Assembly (NCBI RefSeq): GCF_013307225.1
Contig: NZ_CP028942.1
Coordinates: 992,001-1,056,000 of the forward strand
From: Polynucleobacter tropicus
Lineage (GTDB): Bacteria; Pseudomonadota; Gammaproteobacteria; Burkholderiales; Burkholderiaceae
Direction of reading: 5' to 3'
DNA: 64,000 nucleotides
Position numbers and translations under genes: made by a program. Every line of letters begins with the position of its first letter. The stretch's first letter is position 1. The notes below the pieces were generated by a model that ran no database searches, had not been told where the DNA came from, and was given only the letters and a program-made list of their open reading frames with translations. Below are positions 25,028 to 37,915 of this stretch, piece after piece.

Positions 25028-26032
25028 ATGAAATTGGCAAATATATCTAAAACCCTTGTCGGACTGGCGCTGGGTACGGGATTAATTACAGGCGCTTTTG
25101 CACAGCAAAGCATTCTCAATGTGTCATATGATCCAACCCGCGAGCTTTACCAAGACTATGACAAGGTGTTTTCTAGTGACTGGAAAAAATCCACGGGACA
25201 AGAAATATCAATCAAGCAATCGCATGGCGGCTCCGGAAAACAGGCAAGAGCCGTGCTAGATGGCTTAGATGCTGATGTGGTTACGCTTGCACTTGCTTAT
25301 GACATCGATATCTTGGCCGAAAAGGGTTTGGTTGCTAAGGATTGGCAGAAAAAATTTAAAGACAATTCCTCGCCATATACCTCCACCATTGTCTTTTTGG
25401 TGCGTAAGGGTAACCCCAAGGGCATTAAGGACTGGAACGACCTAGTTAAACCTGGTGTCGAGGTAATTACACCAAATCCTAAGACATCTGGCGGCGCACG
25501 CTGGAACTATCTGGCGGCATGGGCTTATGCACTAAAACAACCAGGTGGTAATGATGCGAAGGCTAAGGAGTTTGTTAAAAACCTATACCGCAACGTTAAA
25601 GTTCTAGATTCTGGCGCACGCGGATCAACCACGACCTTCACCGAACGTGGCATTGGCGACGTATTGATCGCCTGGGAAAATGAGGCCTATCTTGCTGTGA
25701 AAGAGTTGGGGCCTGAAAAGTTTGAAATTGTGACCCCATCAATCTCTATCTTGGCAGAGCCGCCAGTAGCTGTCGTTGATAAGGTTGTCGATAAAAAAGG
25801 AACCCGTAAGGTGGCTACAGCCTACTTGCAAAACCTATACACACCAGAGGGTCAGGAAATTGCCGCTCAGAACTACTACCGACCTAGAGATCCCAAGATC
25901 GCGGCTAAGTATTCAAACCAATTTGCAAAAGTGAAATTGGTCACAATCGATCAAGTCTTTGGCGGCTGGCAAAAAGCCCAAAAGATCCACTTTAATGATG
26001 GCGGAGTGTTTGATGAAATTGTCACCAAGTAA
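25028..26032 (+). CDS. sbp: Sulfate ABC transporter, periplasmic sulfate-binding protein
   Basis: 334 residues: signal peptide (about 1-25, cleavage after AFAQ), then the Sbp/CysP fold with [19 protein letters not shown], the oxyanion-binding stretch [31 protein letters not shown], and [20 protein letters not shown]. Delivers sulfate (possibly thiosulfate) to CysTWA. Good site GAAAGGA upstream. It is followed by its own terminator, so it can be expressed at higher level than the permease genes. Confidence 0.95.
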   Translation: MKLANISKTLVGLALGTGLITGAFAQQSILNVSYDPTRELYQDYDKVFSSDWKKSTGQEISIKQSHGGSGKQARAVLDGLDADVVTLALAYDIDILAEKGLVAKDWQKKFKDNSSPYTSTIVFLVRKGNPKGIKDWNDLVKPGVEVITPNPKTSGGARWNYLAAWAYALKQPGGNDAKAKEFVKNLYRNVKVLDSGARGSTTTFTERGIGDVLIAWENEAYLAVKELGPEKFEIVTPSISILAEPPVAVVDKVVDKKGTRKVATAYLQNLYTPEGQEIAAQNYYRPRDPKIAAKYSNQFAKVKLVTIDQVFGGWQKAQKIHFNDGGVFDEIVTK

Positions 26033-26052
26033 ACCGCTATAGGAACCCATTA

Positions 26053-26076
26053 AAGCCCAGATCTTCTGGGCTTTTT
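26053..26076 (+). terminator. Rho-independent terminator after sbp
   Basis: AAGCCCAGA-TCT-TCTGGGCTT stem with a following T-run, 20 nt after the sbp stop. It separates sbp from cysTWA. Confidence 0.85.
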
Positions 26077-26108
26077 CACATCTGCTCTACTCATATTCAT
26101 TTTTCATA

Positions 26109-26133
26109 TAAGCAAATAAGGTTTTCTTGTTTC
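26109..26133. promoter_or_regulatory. Putative CysB-type operator, copy C (upstream of cysT)
   Basis: TAAGCAA-N6-T-TTTCTTGTTTC, 32 bp before the cysT start and downstream of the sbp terminator, so it would serve an independent promoter for cysTWA-cysB. Confidence 0.6.
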
Positions 26134-26165
26134 CTTTTTTTAAAGGGTATCCCTAGACTCTATAG

Positions 26166-27002
26166 ATGTTTAGCGCAAAGAAAACTTCAATCTTCCCTGG
26201 GTTTGGCCTGTCCCTTGGATACACCATTGTGTATCTATCACTAATCGTCTTAATTCCCCTGTCGGCCGTCATCATCAAATCGACCAGTATGACATTGCCG
26301 GCTTTCTTTGATGCGGTTACCGCTCCACGAGTGCTTGCATCATACCGACTAAGCTTTGGAATGGCGCTCTTAGCCGGTCTAATTAACACCTTCTTTGGGC
26401 TACTACTTGCTTGGTCACTTGTACGCTATACATTTATAGGCAAGAACCTCATCGATGCATTAATAGATTTACCATTCGCATTACCGACTGCGGTAACTGG
26501 GATTGCCTTGGCAGCCCTTTATTCAAAAAATGGTTGGATTGGTAGCAGTATTGAACCTCTTGGCATCAAGATCGCATTTACACCATGGGGTGTATTGATA
26601 GCGCTGATCTTTATAGGCCTACCTTTTGTTGTTCGCACGGTTCAACCCATTCTCGAGGAAATTGAATTAGAGCTAGAAGAGGCAGCTGCAAGCCTAGGGG
26701 CTAGTCGCTGGCAAACATTTAAACGAGTTGTTTTCCCCATATTAACTCCCGCCCTACTCACAGGATTTGCGTTGGCATTCGCAAGAGCGGTAGGTGAATA
26801 CGGCTCAGTCATCTTCATCGCGGGAAATATCCCCATGGTTTCTGAAATTACTCCGTTAATGATTATTACCAAACTAGAACAGTATGACTATGCGGGCGCT
26901 ACTGCTATCGCATCCGTAATGCTATTAATCTCACTGTTACTACTATTTGCCATTAATGGACTGCAATCCTGGACCGCTAAGCGCACTGGGAGATCCCGTT
27001 AA
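26166..27002 (+). CDS. cysT: Sulfate ABC transporter permease CysT
   Basis: 278-residue inner-membrane permease with six or so hydrophobic segments and the EAA loop EEAAASLGASRWQTFKRVVFPILTP-like sequence (about 170-193) that contacts CysA. The block DLPFALPTAVTGIAL is characteristic of CysT. The stop overlaps the cysW start by one base (TAATG). Confidence 0.93.
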   Translation: MFSAKKTSIFPGFGLSLGYTIVYLSLIVLIPLSAVIIKSTSMTLPAFFDAVTAPRVLASYRLSFGMALLAGLINTFFGLLLAWSLVRYTFIGKNLIDALIDLPFALPTAVTGIALAALYSKNGWIGSSIEPLGIKIAFTPWGVLIALIFIGLPFVVRTVQPILEEIELELEEAAASLGASRWQTFKRVVFPILTPALLTGFALAFARAVGEYGSVIFIAGNIPMVSEITPLMIITKLEQYDYAGATAIASVMLLISLLLLFAINGLQSWTAKRTGRSR

Positions 27003-27877
27003 TGAGCTCAATCACGCGCTTTGAACTTAGCTCAGCCACTAAAGATTCATGGCTTGTTAAAACCATTGTTTTATCTCTATCACTGAGCTTTTTTGGGATT
27101 TTTTTGTTGCTCCCATTAATTTCTGTTTTCACTGAAGCCCTTCACAAAGGCTTGCTCTTTTATATTCAGGCAATTAGCGAACCTGATACATGGTCTGCAA
27201 TTAAGCTAACCCTTTTAGCTGCCGGCATAGCTGTACCTTTAAATTTAATTTTTGGAGTTGCCGCCTCCTGGGCAATTGCCAAGTTTGATTTTCGAGGAAA
27301 ACACGTTCTCATCACGCTTATTGACCTACCTTTTTCAGTATCACCCGTCATTGCCGGTCTTATTTTCGTCCTGGTATTTGGCGCACAAGGGTGGCTTGGA
27401 AATTGGCTTTCAGGCCAAAATATCAAAATTATCTTTGCAGTCCCCGGCATTGTTCTTGCGACCATTTTTGTGACATTCCCATTCGTAGCCAGAGAGCTAA
27501 TCCCACTAATGGAATCTCAGGGCCGCGAAGAAGAAGAGGCAGCTACTGTGCTTGGTGCTAGCGGCTGGCAGACATTCTGGCATGTCACCCTTCCGAATAT
27601 TAAATGGGGACTCTTATATGGGGTCATCTTGTGTAATGCCCGCGCCATGGGTGAGTTTGGCGCCGTGTCTGTGGTTTCCGGCCACATTCGCGGGTATACG
27701 AACACAATCCCCCTGCAAGTAGAAATTCTCTACAACGAATACAACTATGTAGCCGCATTCGCAGTCGCCTCATTATTGGCCTTGTTGGCGTTGTTGACCT
27801 TGGCCGCCAAAACATATATTGAATGGCGACTGAAATCTGAAACTAATGCAGCACCTGCAATTGAAGGACCTTTATGA
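27002..27877 (+). CDS. cysW: Sulfate ABC transporter permease CysW
   Basis: 291-residue partner permease, with [17 protein letters not shown] and the EAA loop [31 protein letters not shown] (about 178-207, cited in part). [16 protein letters not shown] near 220 is typical of CysW. It overlaps cysT by one base and cysA by four (ATGA), a tightly coupled operon. Confidence 0.93.
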   Translation: MSSITRFELSSATKDSWLVKTIVLSLSLSFFGIFLLLPLISVFTEALHKGLLFYIQAISEPDTWSAIKLTLLAAGIAVPLNLIFGVAASWAIAKFDFRGKHVLITLIDLPFSVSPVIAGLIFVLVFGAQGWLGNWLSGQNIKIIFAVPGIVLATIFVTFPFVARELIPLMESQGREEEEAATVLGASGWQTFWHVTLPNIKWGLLYGVILCNARAMGEFGAVSVVSGHIRGYTNTIPLQVEILYNEYNYVAAFAVASLLALLALLTLAAKTYIEWRLKSETNAAPAIEGPL

Positions 27878-28956
27878 GCATTGAAGTAAAAAATATTAAT
27901 AAGTCATTTGGCAATTTTGTTGCCCTCAATAATGTTTCTTTAGATTTTCCATCCGGTGAACTTGTTGCTTTATTGGGGCCTTCTGGCTGCGGCAAAACAA
28001 CTCTATTAAGAATTATTGCAGGCCTAGAAACATCTGATAGTGGCAATATTATTCTTGATGGCGTAGATACCGCCACAACTTCAGTCAGAGATCGTCAGGT
28101 TGGCTTTGTATTTCAACACTATGCCCTCTTTAAGCACATGACCGTATTTGACAACGTTGCATTTGGTTTGCAAGTTAAGAATCGAAAAGAGCGCCCTAGC
28201 AAAGAAGAGATAGCCCATAAAGTACATGAATTGTTAAATCTCGTTCAGCTTGATTGGCTACATGATCGTTTTCCTGCCCAGCTATCTGGAGGACAAAGAC
28301 AACGTATTGCGCTGGCAAGAGCCCTTGCTGTAGAGCCAAAAGTGCTTTTACTGGATGAGCCCTTTGGCGCTCTTGATGCTAAAGTTCGCAAAGAATTACG
28401 TCGTTGGCTACGCAAGCTTCATGATGAGCTCAACATTACCTCAATTTTTGTCACCCATGATCAAGAAGAGGCCTTAGAGGTAGCAGACAGGGTTGTTCTA
28501 ATGAATCAAGGCAATATTGAACAAATAGGTGCACCAGATGAGGTGTATGCACATCCAGCAACTCCTTTTGTTTATGGCTTTCTTGGAAATGTAAACCTTT
28601 TTCACGGTCGTGTTGAAGGCGACAATATCCATGTGGGAAAGAATCGCTTACAACACGATCAAACGAATACCATTTCAGATGGAGCTTCGGTAATAGCCTT
28701 TGCAAGACCTCATGAACTTGAAATTACCGAAGAAATTGAAAATGGTACTGGTGTCTTGGCCACAATCGATCGCATTCTTTCGTTTGGACTAAATGCCAAG
28801 GTTGAATTAACCGCTTCAAATTCGCCAGATTCAAAAGAAACGCCTCAGTTCTATGAAGTAGAAATCCCACGCACAGAACTCGATAAGCGAGGCTTTACTG
28901 AAGGGCAGCGTGTTCGCATTATTCCATCACAATTACGTATCTTCGAAAAAAGTTAA
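27874..28956 (+). CDS. cysA: Sulfate ABC transporter ATP-binding protein CysA
   Basis: 360-residue ATPase: Walker [10 protein letters not shown] (about 37), Q-loop [11 protein letters not shown], signature [15 protein letters not shown], Walker [13 protein letters not shown] and the switch His [11 protein letters not shown]-terminal TOBE-like domain (about 240-355) includes [10 protein letters not shown]. Energises sulfate import with CysT and CysW. Confidence 0.95.
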   Translation: MSIEVKNINKSFGNFVALNNVSLDFPSGELVALLGPSGCGKTTLLRIIAGLETSDSGNIILDGVDTATTSVRDRQVGFVFQHYALFKHMTVFDNVAFGLQVKNRKERPSKEEIAHKVHELLNLVQLDWLHDRFPAQLSGGQRQRIALARALAVEPKVLLLDEPFGALDAKVRKELRRWLRKLHDELNITSIFVTHDQEEALEVADRVVLMNQGNIEQIGAPDEVYAHPATPFVYGFLGNVNLFHGRVEGDNIHVGKNRLQHDQTNTISDGASVIAFARPHELEITEEIENGTGVLATIDRILSFGLNAKVELTASNSPDSKETPQFYEVEIPRTELDKRGFTEGQRVRIIPSQLRIFEKS

Positions 28957-28975
28957 CCATCACTTAATCTAAATT

Positions 28976-29917
28976 ATGAATTTCCAACAACTGCGGATCA
29001 TTCGCGAAACTGTACGAAAAAACTTTAACCTCACAGAAGTTGCGAATGCGCTTTTTACCTCTCAATCTGGTGTCAGCAAGCACATTCTTGACTTGGAAGA
29101 TGAGTTAGGAGTCGAGCTCTTTGTTAGAAAAGGCCGGAGACTCTTGGGCCTTACTGAACCAGGAAAAGAGCTGCTAGCCATGGCTGAACGTATCTTGCTT
29201 GAAACCAAGAACATCAAGCAGCTTGGTAAGCAGTTTAGCTCGAGCGATAAAGGGCAACTAACCATTGCAACAACCCATACACAAGCTAGGTATGCTCTAC
29301 CGCATGTAGTAAGTGCATTTAAGAAGAAATATCCTAATGTACACCTTGCCCTCCATCAAGGGAGCCCAACAGAAATCGTTCAAATGCTCATTGAGGGTAA
29401 AGCCGATTTCGGAATTGCTACTGAATCTTTGGACGCGGTGCCGGATCTGGTTACCTTTCCATATTACAGCTGGCATCACGCATTAGTCGCACCTAATGAG
29501 CACCCCCTCACAAAAAGCAAAAGAGTTTCTCTTGGCGACCTTGAGGAATACCCATTAGTCACCTATCACGAAGGCTTTACAGGCCGACAATCCATTGATG
29601 ATGCATTTACCAAATCCGGCATATCTCCAGACATAGTAATGTCCGCGTTAGATGCCGACGTAATTAAAACTTATGTTGAGCTTGGCCTAGGAGTTGGGAT
29701 TATTGCTTCAATGGCCTACCAGCCAGAGCGGGACACAAACCTGACCCTTCTTGATAGCGAGCACCTCTTTTCAACGAACACAACCAAAATTGCCATTCGT
29801 AAGGGGTATTTCTTGAGGGGCTTTGCCTATGACTTTATTGAATTATGCTCGCCAAAGCTGACTAAAAGTCATATACAAGAGTCATTAAATCCAAATATTG
29901 ACGCGGATATTGATTAG
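28976..29917 (+). CDS. cysB: CysB-type LysR-family transcriptional regulator
   Basis: 313 residues. The N-terminal winged HTH has the CysB form MNFQQLRIIRETVRKNFNLTEVANALFTSQSGVSKHI; the effector domain carries THTQARYALP, LHQGSPTEI and DADVIKTYVELGLGVGII, which match CysB/Cbl sulfate-responsive regulators that sense acetylserine or sulfur compounds. It is 19 nt after cysA and so part of the cysTWA operon. It is the natural candidate to bind the three operator-like repeats at 24189, 24951 and 26109. Confidence 0.92.
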   Translation: MNFQQLRIIRETVRKNFNLTEVANALFTSQSGVSKHILDLEDELGVELFVRKGRRLLGLTEPGKELLAMAERILLETKNIKQLGKQFSSSDKGQLTIATTHTQARYALPHVVSAFKKKYPNVHLALHQGSPTEIVQMLIEGKADFGIATESLDAVPDLVTFPYYSWHHALVAPNEHPLTKSKRVSLGDLEEYPLVTYHEGFTGRQSIDDAFTKSGISPDIVMSALDADVIKTYVELGLGVGIIASMAYQPERDTNLTLLDSEHLFSTNTTKIAIRKGYFLRGFAYDFIELCSPKLTKSHIQESLNPNIDADID

Positions 29918-30168
29918 TAAGGCGGTTGATCTACTAAGGCACCTCCTTCAAGATAGGAGACATGCCTATAGACCAACAATAATGCTGCAAGTACGCTCAA
30001 GGCCAATTCAGCAATTAATAGATAACCAATGGTTGCCGATTCGTGAAATAGATACCCAAAAATATCCTTTCTGGCAAAAAAATGAGTTGCCAAGGCTATT
30101 AACGATGCGCCCAGAATAAGTGAGATAACTGCCTCAATCGACGCTAGATTCCCTTTTAATAAACTCAT
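29914..30168 (-). CDS. Small two-pass membrane protein, unknown
   Basis: 84 residues with two hydrophobic helices (about 11-31 and 46-66). ATG 30168 is chosen because GGAGG lies about 5 nt upstream; an alternative start at 30186 lacks this. The end overlaps the cysB stop by 4 nt, convergently. It is the last island gene before the right att site. No family recognised. Confidence 0.6.
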   Translation of the reverse strand: MSLLKGNLASIEAVISLILGASLIALATHFFARKDIFGYLFHESATIGYLLIAELALSVLAALLLVYRHVSYLEGGALVDQPPY

Positions 30169-30268
30169 AAATCCTCCATTTCGCAATAAGTAAATGCTAG
30201 GCCTTGCTCGGGACTATGAGAACCAAGAATTTCAGATAAGCAATTTCACTTTAATGGAATGGGGTAAC

Positions 30269-30294
30269 AAAAAACCACCCGAAGGTGGTTTTTT
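30269..30294. terminator. Bidirectional rho-independent terminator at right island end
   Basis: AACCACC-CGAA-GGTGGTT core (stem about 7 bp) flanked by A-run and T-run. It would now end the tRNA Ala-Glu-Asp transcript running leftward. Confidence 0.8.
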
Positions 30295-30312
30295 GGTAAC
30301 GCTTTTGGTAAC
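30293..30312 (+). repeat. Paired TTGGTAAC repeats at right island end
   Basis: Exact TTGGTAAC at 30293-30300 and 30305-30312, 12 bp apart, matching the pair next to the integrase gene at the opposite end. Candidate arm-type integrase binding sites. Confidence 0.55.
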
Positions 30313-30354
30313 AAGGGTGTTGTTTAACAGCAAACCCTTGTAATACCTATTGAC

Positions 30355-30370
30355 TTGGCGGAACGGACGG
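30355..30370 (+). repeat. Right attachment site (attR core) within tRNA-Asp
   Basis: 16 bp identical to 13684-13699. Bases 30356-30370 are the 3' end of tRNA-Asp, so integration left the tRNA intact here. Confidence 0.85.
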
Positions 30371-30432
30371 GACTCGAACCCGCGACCCTCTGCGTGACAG
30401 GCAGATATTCTAACCAACTGAACTACCGCTCC
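30356..30432 (-). tRNA. tRNA-Asp (GTC)
   Basis: 77-nt cloverleaf on the minus strand. Acceptor GGAGCGG pairs with CCGTTCC; anticodon arm CTGCCTGTCACGCAG gives anticodon GTC; T-loop GGTTCGAGTCC; CCA encoded. Last of three tRNAs transcribed leftward, and the integration target of the island. Confidence 0.97.
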
Positions 30433-30472
30433 AAATAACTTCAACACTACAACTGCAATAGCCAAAAAAGTT

Positions 30473-30548
30473 TGGCGTCCCCAGGGGGATTCGAACCCCC
30501 GTACTCACCGTGAAAGGGTGATGTCCTAGGCCTCTAGACGATGGGGAC
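30473..30548 (-). tRNA. tRNA-Glu (TTC)
   Basis: 76-nt cloverleaf; acceptor GTCCCC/GGGGAC, anticodon loop CCTTTCACGG giving TTC, T-arm GGGGGTTCGAATCCCC, CCA encoded. Between tRNA-Ala and tRNA-Asp and probably co-transcribed. Confidence 0.97.
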
Positions 30549-30583
30549 CAAGACTACTTTGTACGTCTTCTATTTTGAAATCT

Positions 30584-30659
<76 letters not shown>

Positions 30660-30740
30660 GAAATCTCGCAATAAAACTACAAGACAATCAAAACAATCCA
30701 AGATTTTAGCCTATTTTTGTGCAACTGCGCAAATTACAGG

Positions 30741-32135
30741 CTAGGCCAGTCTGGAAAGCCGATTTATCACCTCATCCTTACCCAATACAACCAATACAGC
30801 ATCAATGGCTGGGGTTTGGGTGGTGGCAAATAATCCATAGCGAACAGGCATAGCAAGCGCAGGCATTTTTAATTGATGCTTAGCTAAAACTTGTTTAAAT
30901 GCTGCGCTATAAGACTCCTTATTTGGCTCAGCAGCTTTAATTGCCTCAATCAAATCTTTTAAAGCAGGAACGACCGCTTCAGGAATATTTGCAGCGATTT
31001 GCTCCGCAGTGAGTTGTGGCGCAGGTAGATAAAAAAGTCTTGAGCCCTCGGCAATTTCAATTAAGGTATTTGCCCTGTCTTTTAATAATCCAACCACTTG
31101 AACAAAATCTGGTCCGTGTTCAGTATCAATTCCTAATTCATGAGCGAATGGTTTAGTTGCTTCCGCTAACTTAGCTGCATCTGCATTTTGAATATATTGG
31201 TGATTTAACCAAAGCAATTTTTCTGGATTGTGTTGAGCCGGAGAACGTCCGAGACTCTCTAAATCAAACCAATTTACAAATTGCTCTTTTGTAAAGACCT
31301 CAGCATCTCCATGAGACCAACCTAATCTAGCAAGGTAATTCAAGATGGCTTCCGGCAAATACCCTGCCTTTTGATAGTCTCGAACGCTCATTGCACCATT
31401 GCGTTTGCTCATCTTTTCGCCGGCATCATTTAGTACTGTTGGCAAATGCGCATAGATTGGGGGTGTACCGCCTAAAGCCTTCATGATGTTGATTTGCCTA
31501 GGGGTATTGTTCACATGATCGTCACCTCTGATCACATGAGTGATCTTCATATCGAGATCATCAACCACGACGCAAAAGTTATAGGTAGGCGTTCCATCAG
31601 GTCTTGCGATGATGAGATCATCTAATTCGTCATTTGAGATTTCAATCTGACCTTTAACAGCGTCATTCCAGATAACCGATCCGCCAATGGGATTTTTAAA
31701 GCGAATTACCGGCAACACACCCTCAGGTATTGGCGGTAAAGTTTTACCTGATTCAGGTCTCCATAAGCCGTTATAGCGTGGCTTTTCTTTATTTGCCATT
31801 TGCTGATCGCGAAGATGATTTAATTCCCCTTCACTCATATAGCAGGGATAAGCTAAACCAGCATCCAGCATTTGCTTGATTACTTCTCGATACCGATCAA
31901 TGCGCTGCATTTGGTAAATAGGACCCTCATCGATATCCATACCAAGCCATGCCATTCCCTCAATAATTACATCAACAGCCTCTTGAGTAGATCGCTCTAG
32001 GTCGGTGTCTTCGATGCGCAGAATGAAATCGCCCTTATTGTGACGAGCAAATGCCCACGGATATAGCGCGCTGCGCAAGTTTCCCAAATGTATAAAGCCC
32101 GTGGGACTAGGGGCAAAGCGTGTACGAATATGCAT
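30741..32135 (-). CDS. gltX: Glutamyl-tRNA synthetase
   Basis: 464 residues, class I synthetase. Begins [21 protein letters not shown], where HLGN takes the place of HIGH; KMSKRNG is at about residue 243; the DTDLERS motif is at about 43-49. Charges tRNA-Glu, and a tRNA-Glu gene lies just downstream on the same strand. Divergent from hslO. Confidence 0.96.
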   Translation of the reverse strand: MHIRTRFAPSPTGFIHLGNLRSALYPWAFARHNKGDFILRIEDTDLERSTQEAVDVIIEGMAWLGMDIDEGPIYQMQRIDRYREVIKQMLDAGLAYPCYMSEGELNHLRDQQMANKEKPRYNGLWRPESGKTLPPIPEGVLPVIRFKNPIGGSVIWNDAVKGQIEISNDELDDLIIARPDGTPTYNFCVVVDDLDMKITHVIRGDDHVNNTPRQINIMKALGGTPPIYAHLPTVLNDAGEKMSKRNGAMSVRDYQKAGYLPEAILNYLARLGWSHGDAEVFTKEQFVNWFDLESLGRSPAQHNPEKLLWLNHQYIQNADAAKLAEATKPFAHELGIDTEHGPDFVQVVGLLKDRANTLIEIAEGSRLFYLPAPQLTAEQIAANIPEAVVPALKDLIEAIKAAEPNKESYSAAFKQVLAKHQLKMPALAMPVRYGLFATTQTPAIDAVLVVLGKDEVINRLSRLA

Positions 32136-32199
32136 AGACTCTATTATCTCAGGTCGGCCAAATGGGCAGTATTTTCAAAAAAAGTGGATACTTTCACCC

Positions 32200-33165
32200 A
32201 TGAATGAGTTACTTGTATTTATTTGTGATGGCGCACCCGTTCGCGGTGAAATAGTTTCCATAGGCTCAGCCTGGCAGGCTGTTTTGGAGCGTCGCAATGA
32301 CCCTCCAGCGGTCCGGAAAATACTTGGCGACTTTGTTGGCGCCGCCACTCTGCTTAGCGCCAGCCTTAAATTTGATGGCACTTTAATTATTCAGGCCCAA
32401 AGCAAAGGCCCTATTCAGCTTTTAGTGGTTGAGTGCAAGTCTGATCTCAGTATGCGTGCAACTGTTAAGCTTTCAGTTGAGTCTTCAGAAATTGACGATA
32501 AAGCCACCCTAGGCGAATTATTAGACGCCAGCAATACCGGAAGATTAGTCATCACCCTCGACCCTGCAGATCGAGAACCTGGACAAGCGCCTTATCAAGG
32601 AATTGTTGCCCTTCAAGAATATTTCGGCGATGAGCTTAGACCAGTTGCAAACGCTGCTGAGGCGATAGCTTTGTATATGCAGAATTCTGAGCAGTTGGAT
32701 ACACGTATCTGGCTAAGTTCGGACGATAAAAGTGTTGGCGGCCTGCTTTTGCAACGACTACCTGACTCTGGAGGCCATGCGCACCTTGACCCGCAGGTTG
32801 CTGCGGAAGGCTGGTCTCGCATTCAGACGCTTGGCGAGACCATTACTAACGAAGAATTGCTGACGCTACCCCCACAAACAACCTTGAGAAGGCTTTTCCT
32901 GGAAGAGTCTATGGAATATGGGGTGCGGAGCTTCCCAGTGCGCTCTATTCGTTTTTCCTGTACTTGCTCACGCAATAAAGTGGCTGATGTACTTAGAATG
33001 CTTGGGGAAGAGGAAGTTCAGGGCATCCTGGAAGAACTTGGATCCGTTGAAACGATTTGTGATTTTTGTGCAAAACCATACCGCTTTGATGCAGTTGATT
33101 GCCTGCAAGTCTTTAAAACTGATTTATTAAGCGATGCTACAAGACCCCCGTCGAAGGGTCATTAA
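32200..33165 (+). CDS. hslO: Redox-regulated chaperone Hsp33
   Basis: About 321 residues. The C-terminal redox switch has CSC-type cysteines FSCTCSRNKV and ICDFCAKPY, the four zinc-binding cysteines of Hsp33. The frame extends upstream into gltX, but MNELLVFICDGAPVRGE at 32200 fits the family N-terminus. Acts as a holdase under oxidative and heat stress. Confidence 0.93.
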   Translation: MNELLVFICDGAPVRGEIVSIGSAWQAVLERRNDPPAVRKILGDFVGAATLLSASLKFDGTLIIQAQSKGPIQLLVVECKSDLSMRATVKLSVESSEIDDKATLGELLDASNTGRLVITLDPADREPGQAPYQGIVALQEYFGDELRPVANAAEAIALYMQNSEQLDTRIWLSSDDKSVGGLLLQRLPDSGGHAHLDPQVAAEGWSRIQTLGETITNEELLTLPPQTTLRRLFLEESMEYGVRSFPVRSIRFSCTCSRNKVADVLRMLGEEEVQGILEELGSVETICDFCAKPYRFDAVDCLQVFKTDLLSDATRPPSKGH

Positions 33166-33189
33166 GTCAGCTAAGTAGCTTAATTCAGG

Positions 33190-33495
33190 TTACTGCTTTG
33201 TAGCGGGTGCAGAGCTTGATTTATCTGCTGGTAAGATTTGCACAAAGAACTCACCTTCTTTGATGAGGCCATGCTCTACACGCGCACGCTCTTCAATCGC
33301 GCGAGTTCCATCTTTTAAGTCTTTTACATCACCAGAGAGCTTGGCATTGCGAAGAGCCAAGAGGCTGTTTTTAGCCTCTTGTAGCTCTACTTGCTTCTCC
33401 ATTTCATGCACCTTTAGCCACCCACCCTTACCCAGCCATAGCGGGAACTGGATTGCGATAAGCAATACCAGCATGGAGTAGATGACAATGCGCAT
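33190..33495 (-). CDS. ftsB: Cell division protein FtsB
   Basis: 101 residues: a short N-terminal tail, one transmembrane helix (VIYSMLVLLIAIQFPLWLG), then a coiled coil (VHEMEKQVELQEAKNSLLAL) and the conserved IEERARVEHGLIKEGE block. Part of the FtsQLB divisome complex. Lies 14 nt downstream of eno, a standard arrangement. Confidence 0.93.
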   Translation of the reverse strand: MRIVIYSMLVLLIAIQFPLWLGKGGWLKVHEMEKQVELQEAKNSLLALRNAKLSGDVKDLKDGTRAIEERARVEHGLIKEGEFFVQILPADKSSSAPATKQ

Positions 33496-33509
33496 AAATA
33501 ACTAATGTA

Positions 33510-34835
<1,326 letters not shown>

Positions 34836-34854
34836 TTAACTTAATTACTTAAAG

Positions 34855-37384
<2,530 letters not shown>

Positions 37385-37463
37385 TTAAGCTCTGTTGGAA
37401 AAAGTAATTATAACGATAGCCGAGGGTAAATAGCCGATTTGAAACGGGGTAATATGCTTGTAA

Positions 37464-37910
37464 ATGATCAAAAAAACGATATTCAAACTTGTTTTCGCCA
37501 CCATCCTAGGCTTGGGGGGCGTGGCCTCCGCTCAAACCTCAGACTCAATTACGGGCCTCTGGAAAACCTTCGATGATGAGACAAATCAGCCCGCCGCCCT
37601 AGTGCAGATTATCGAAAAAAATGGTGTTTTTTCTGGGTCAATTACCAAATTACTGGATACATCAGGCCCCTCCACTTGCGAAAAGTGCACGGATTCCCGA
37701 AAAGGCAAGCCCATATTGGGCATGGAGATCCTTTCCGGCCTTAAAAAAATAGGGGAAAGCTATTCTGGCGGACAAATTCTGGACCCAGATGATGGTGAAA
37801 TATATAAGGCCGAAATGAAATTAAAGGACCAAGGGGCTAAATTGGATTTAAGGGCTTATATTGGCATCCCTTTGCTTGGCAGAACCCAAACCTGGATCCG
37901 AGAGAAATAG
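37464..37910 (+). CDS. DUF2147 exported protein
   Basis: 148 residues: signal peptide (about 1-23, SAQT), then a beta-rich DUF2147 domain with GLWKTFDDETNQPAALVQI, the Cys pair TCEKCTDSRKGKPILGM and LDPDDGEIYKAEMKL. Function not established for the family; some members are linked to stress or copper. It is followed 5 nt later by the small membrane protein gene. Confidence 0.85.
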   Translation: MIKKTIFKLVFATILGLGGVASAQTSDSITGLWKTFDDETNQPAALVQIIEKNGVFSGSITKLLDTSGPSTCEKCTDSRKGKPILGMEILSGLKKIGESYSGGQILDPDDGEIYKAEMKLKDQGAKLDLRAYIGIPLLGRTQTWIREK

Positions 37911-37915
37911 GACGT

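Larger units (their letters stand above)
30187..30355. other. Right end of island: non-coding att region
   Basis: No gene. Holds a terminator hairpin (30269-30294), TTGGTAAC pair (30293-30300, 30305-30312), a related GGGGTAAC (30261-30268), and an inverted repeat ACAAGGGT / ACCCTTGT at about 30310-30341. This density of short repeats next to the att core suits an attR arm region for the integrase. Confidence 0.5.
13684..30370. mobile_element. Probable tRNA-Asp-integrated genomic island carrying a sulfur/encapsulin module
   Basis: Bounded by exact 16-bp direct repeats, the right copy being the 3' end of an intact tRNA-Asp. Integrase lies just inside the left end. The left part holds integrase, AlpA-like regulator and P4-type primase-helicase; the right part holds sulfate uptake, cysteine synthesis and encapsulin genes. 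TTGGTAAC direct-repeat pairs, candidate integrase arm sites, lie near both ends (13876-13896; 30293-30312) and also internally (19566-19585). The internal set leaves open that the replication module and the sulfur module are two accreted elements. Confidence 0.75.

Noticed and set aside
30232-30465. Minus-strand frame across tRNA-Asp and the att region
   Set aside because: It runs through a tRNA gene and a terminator.
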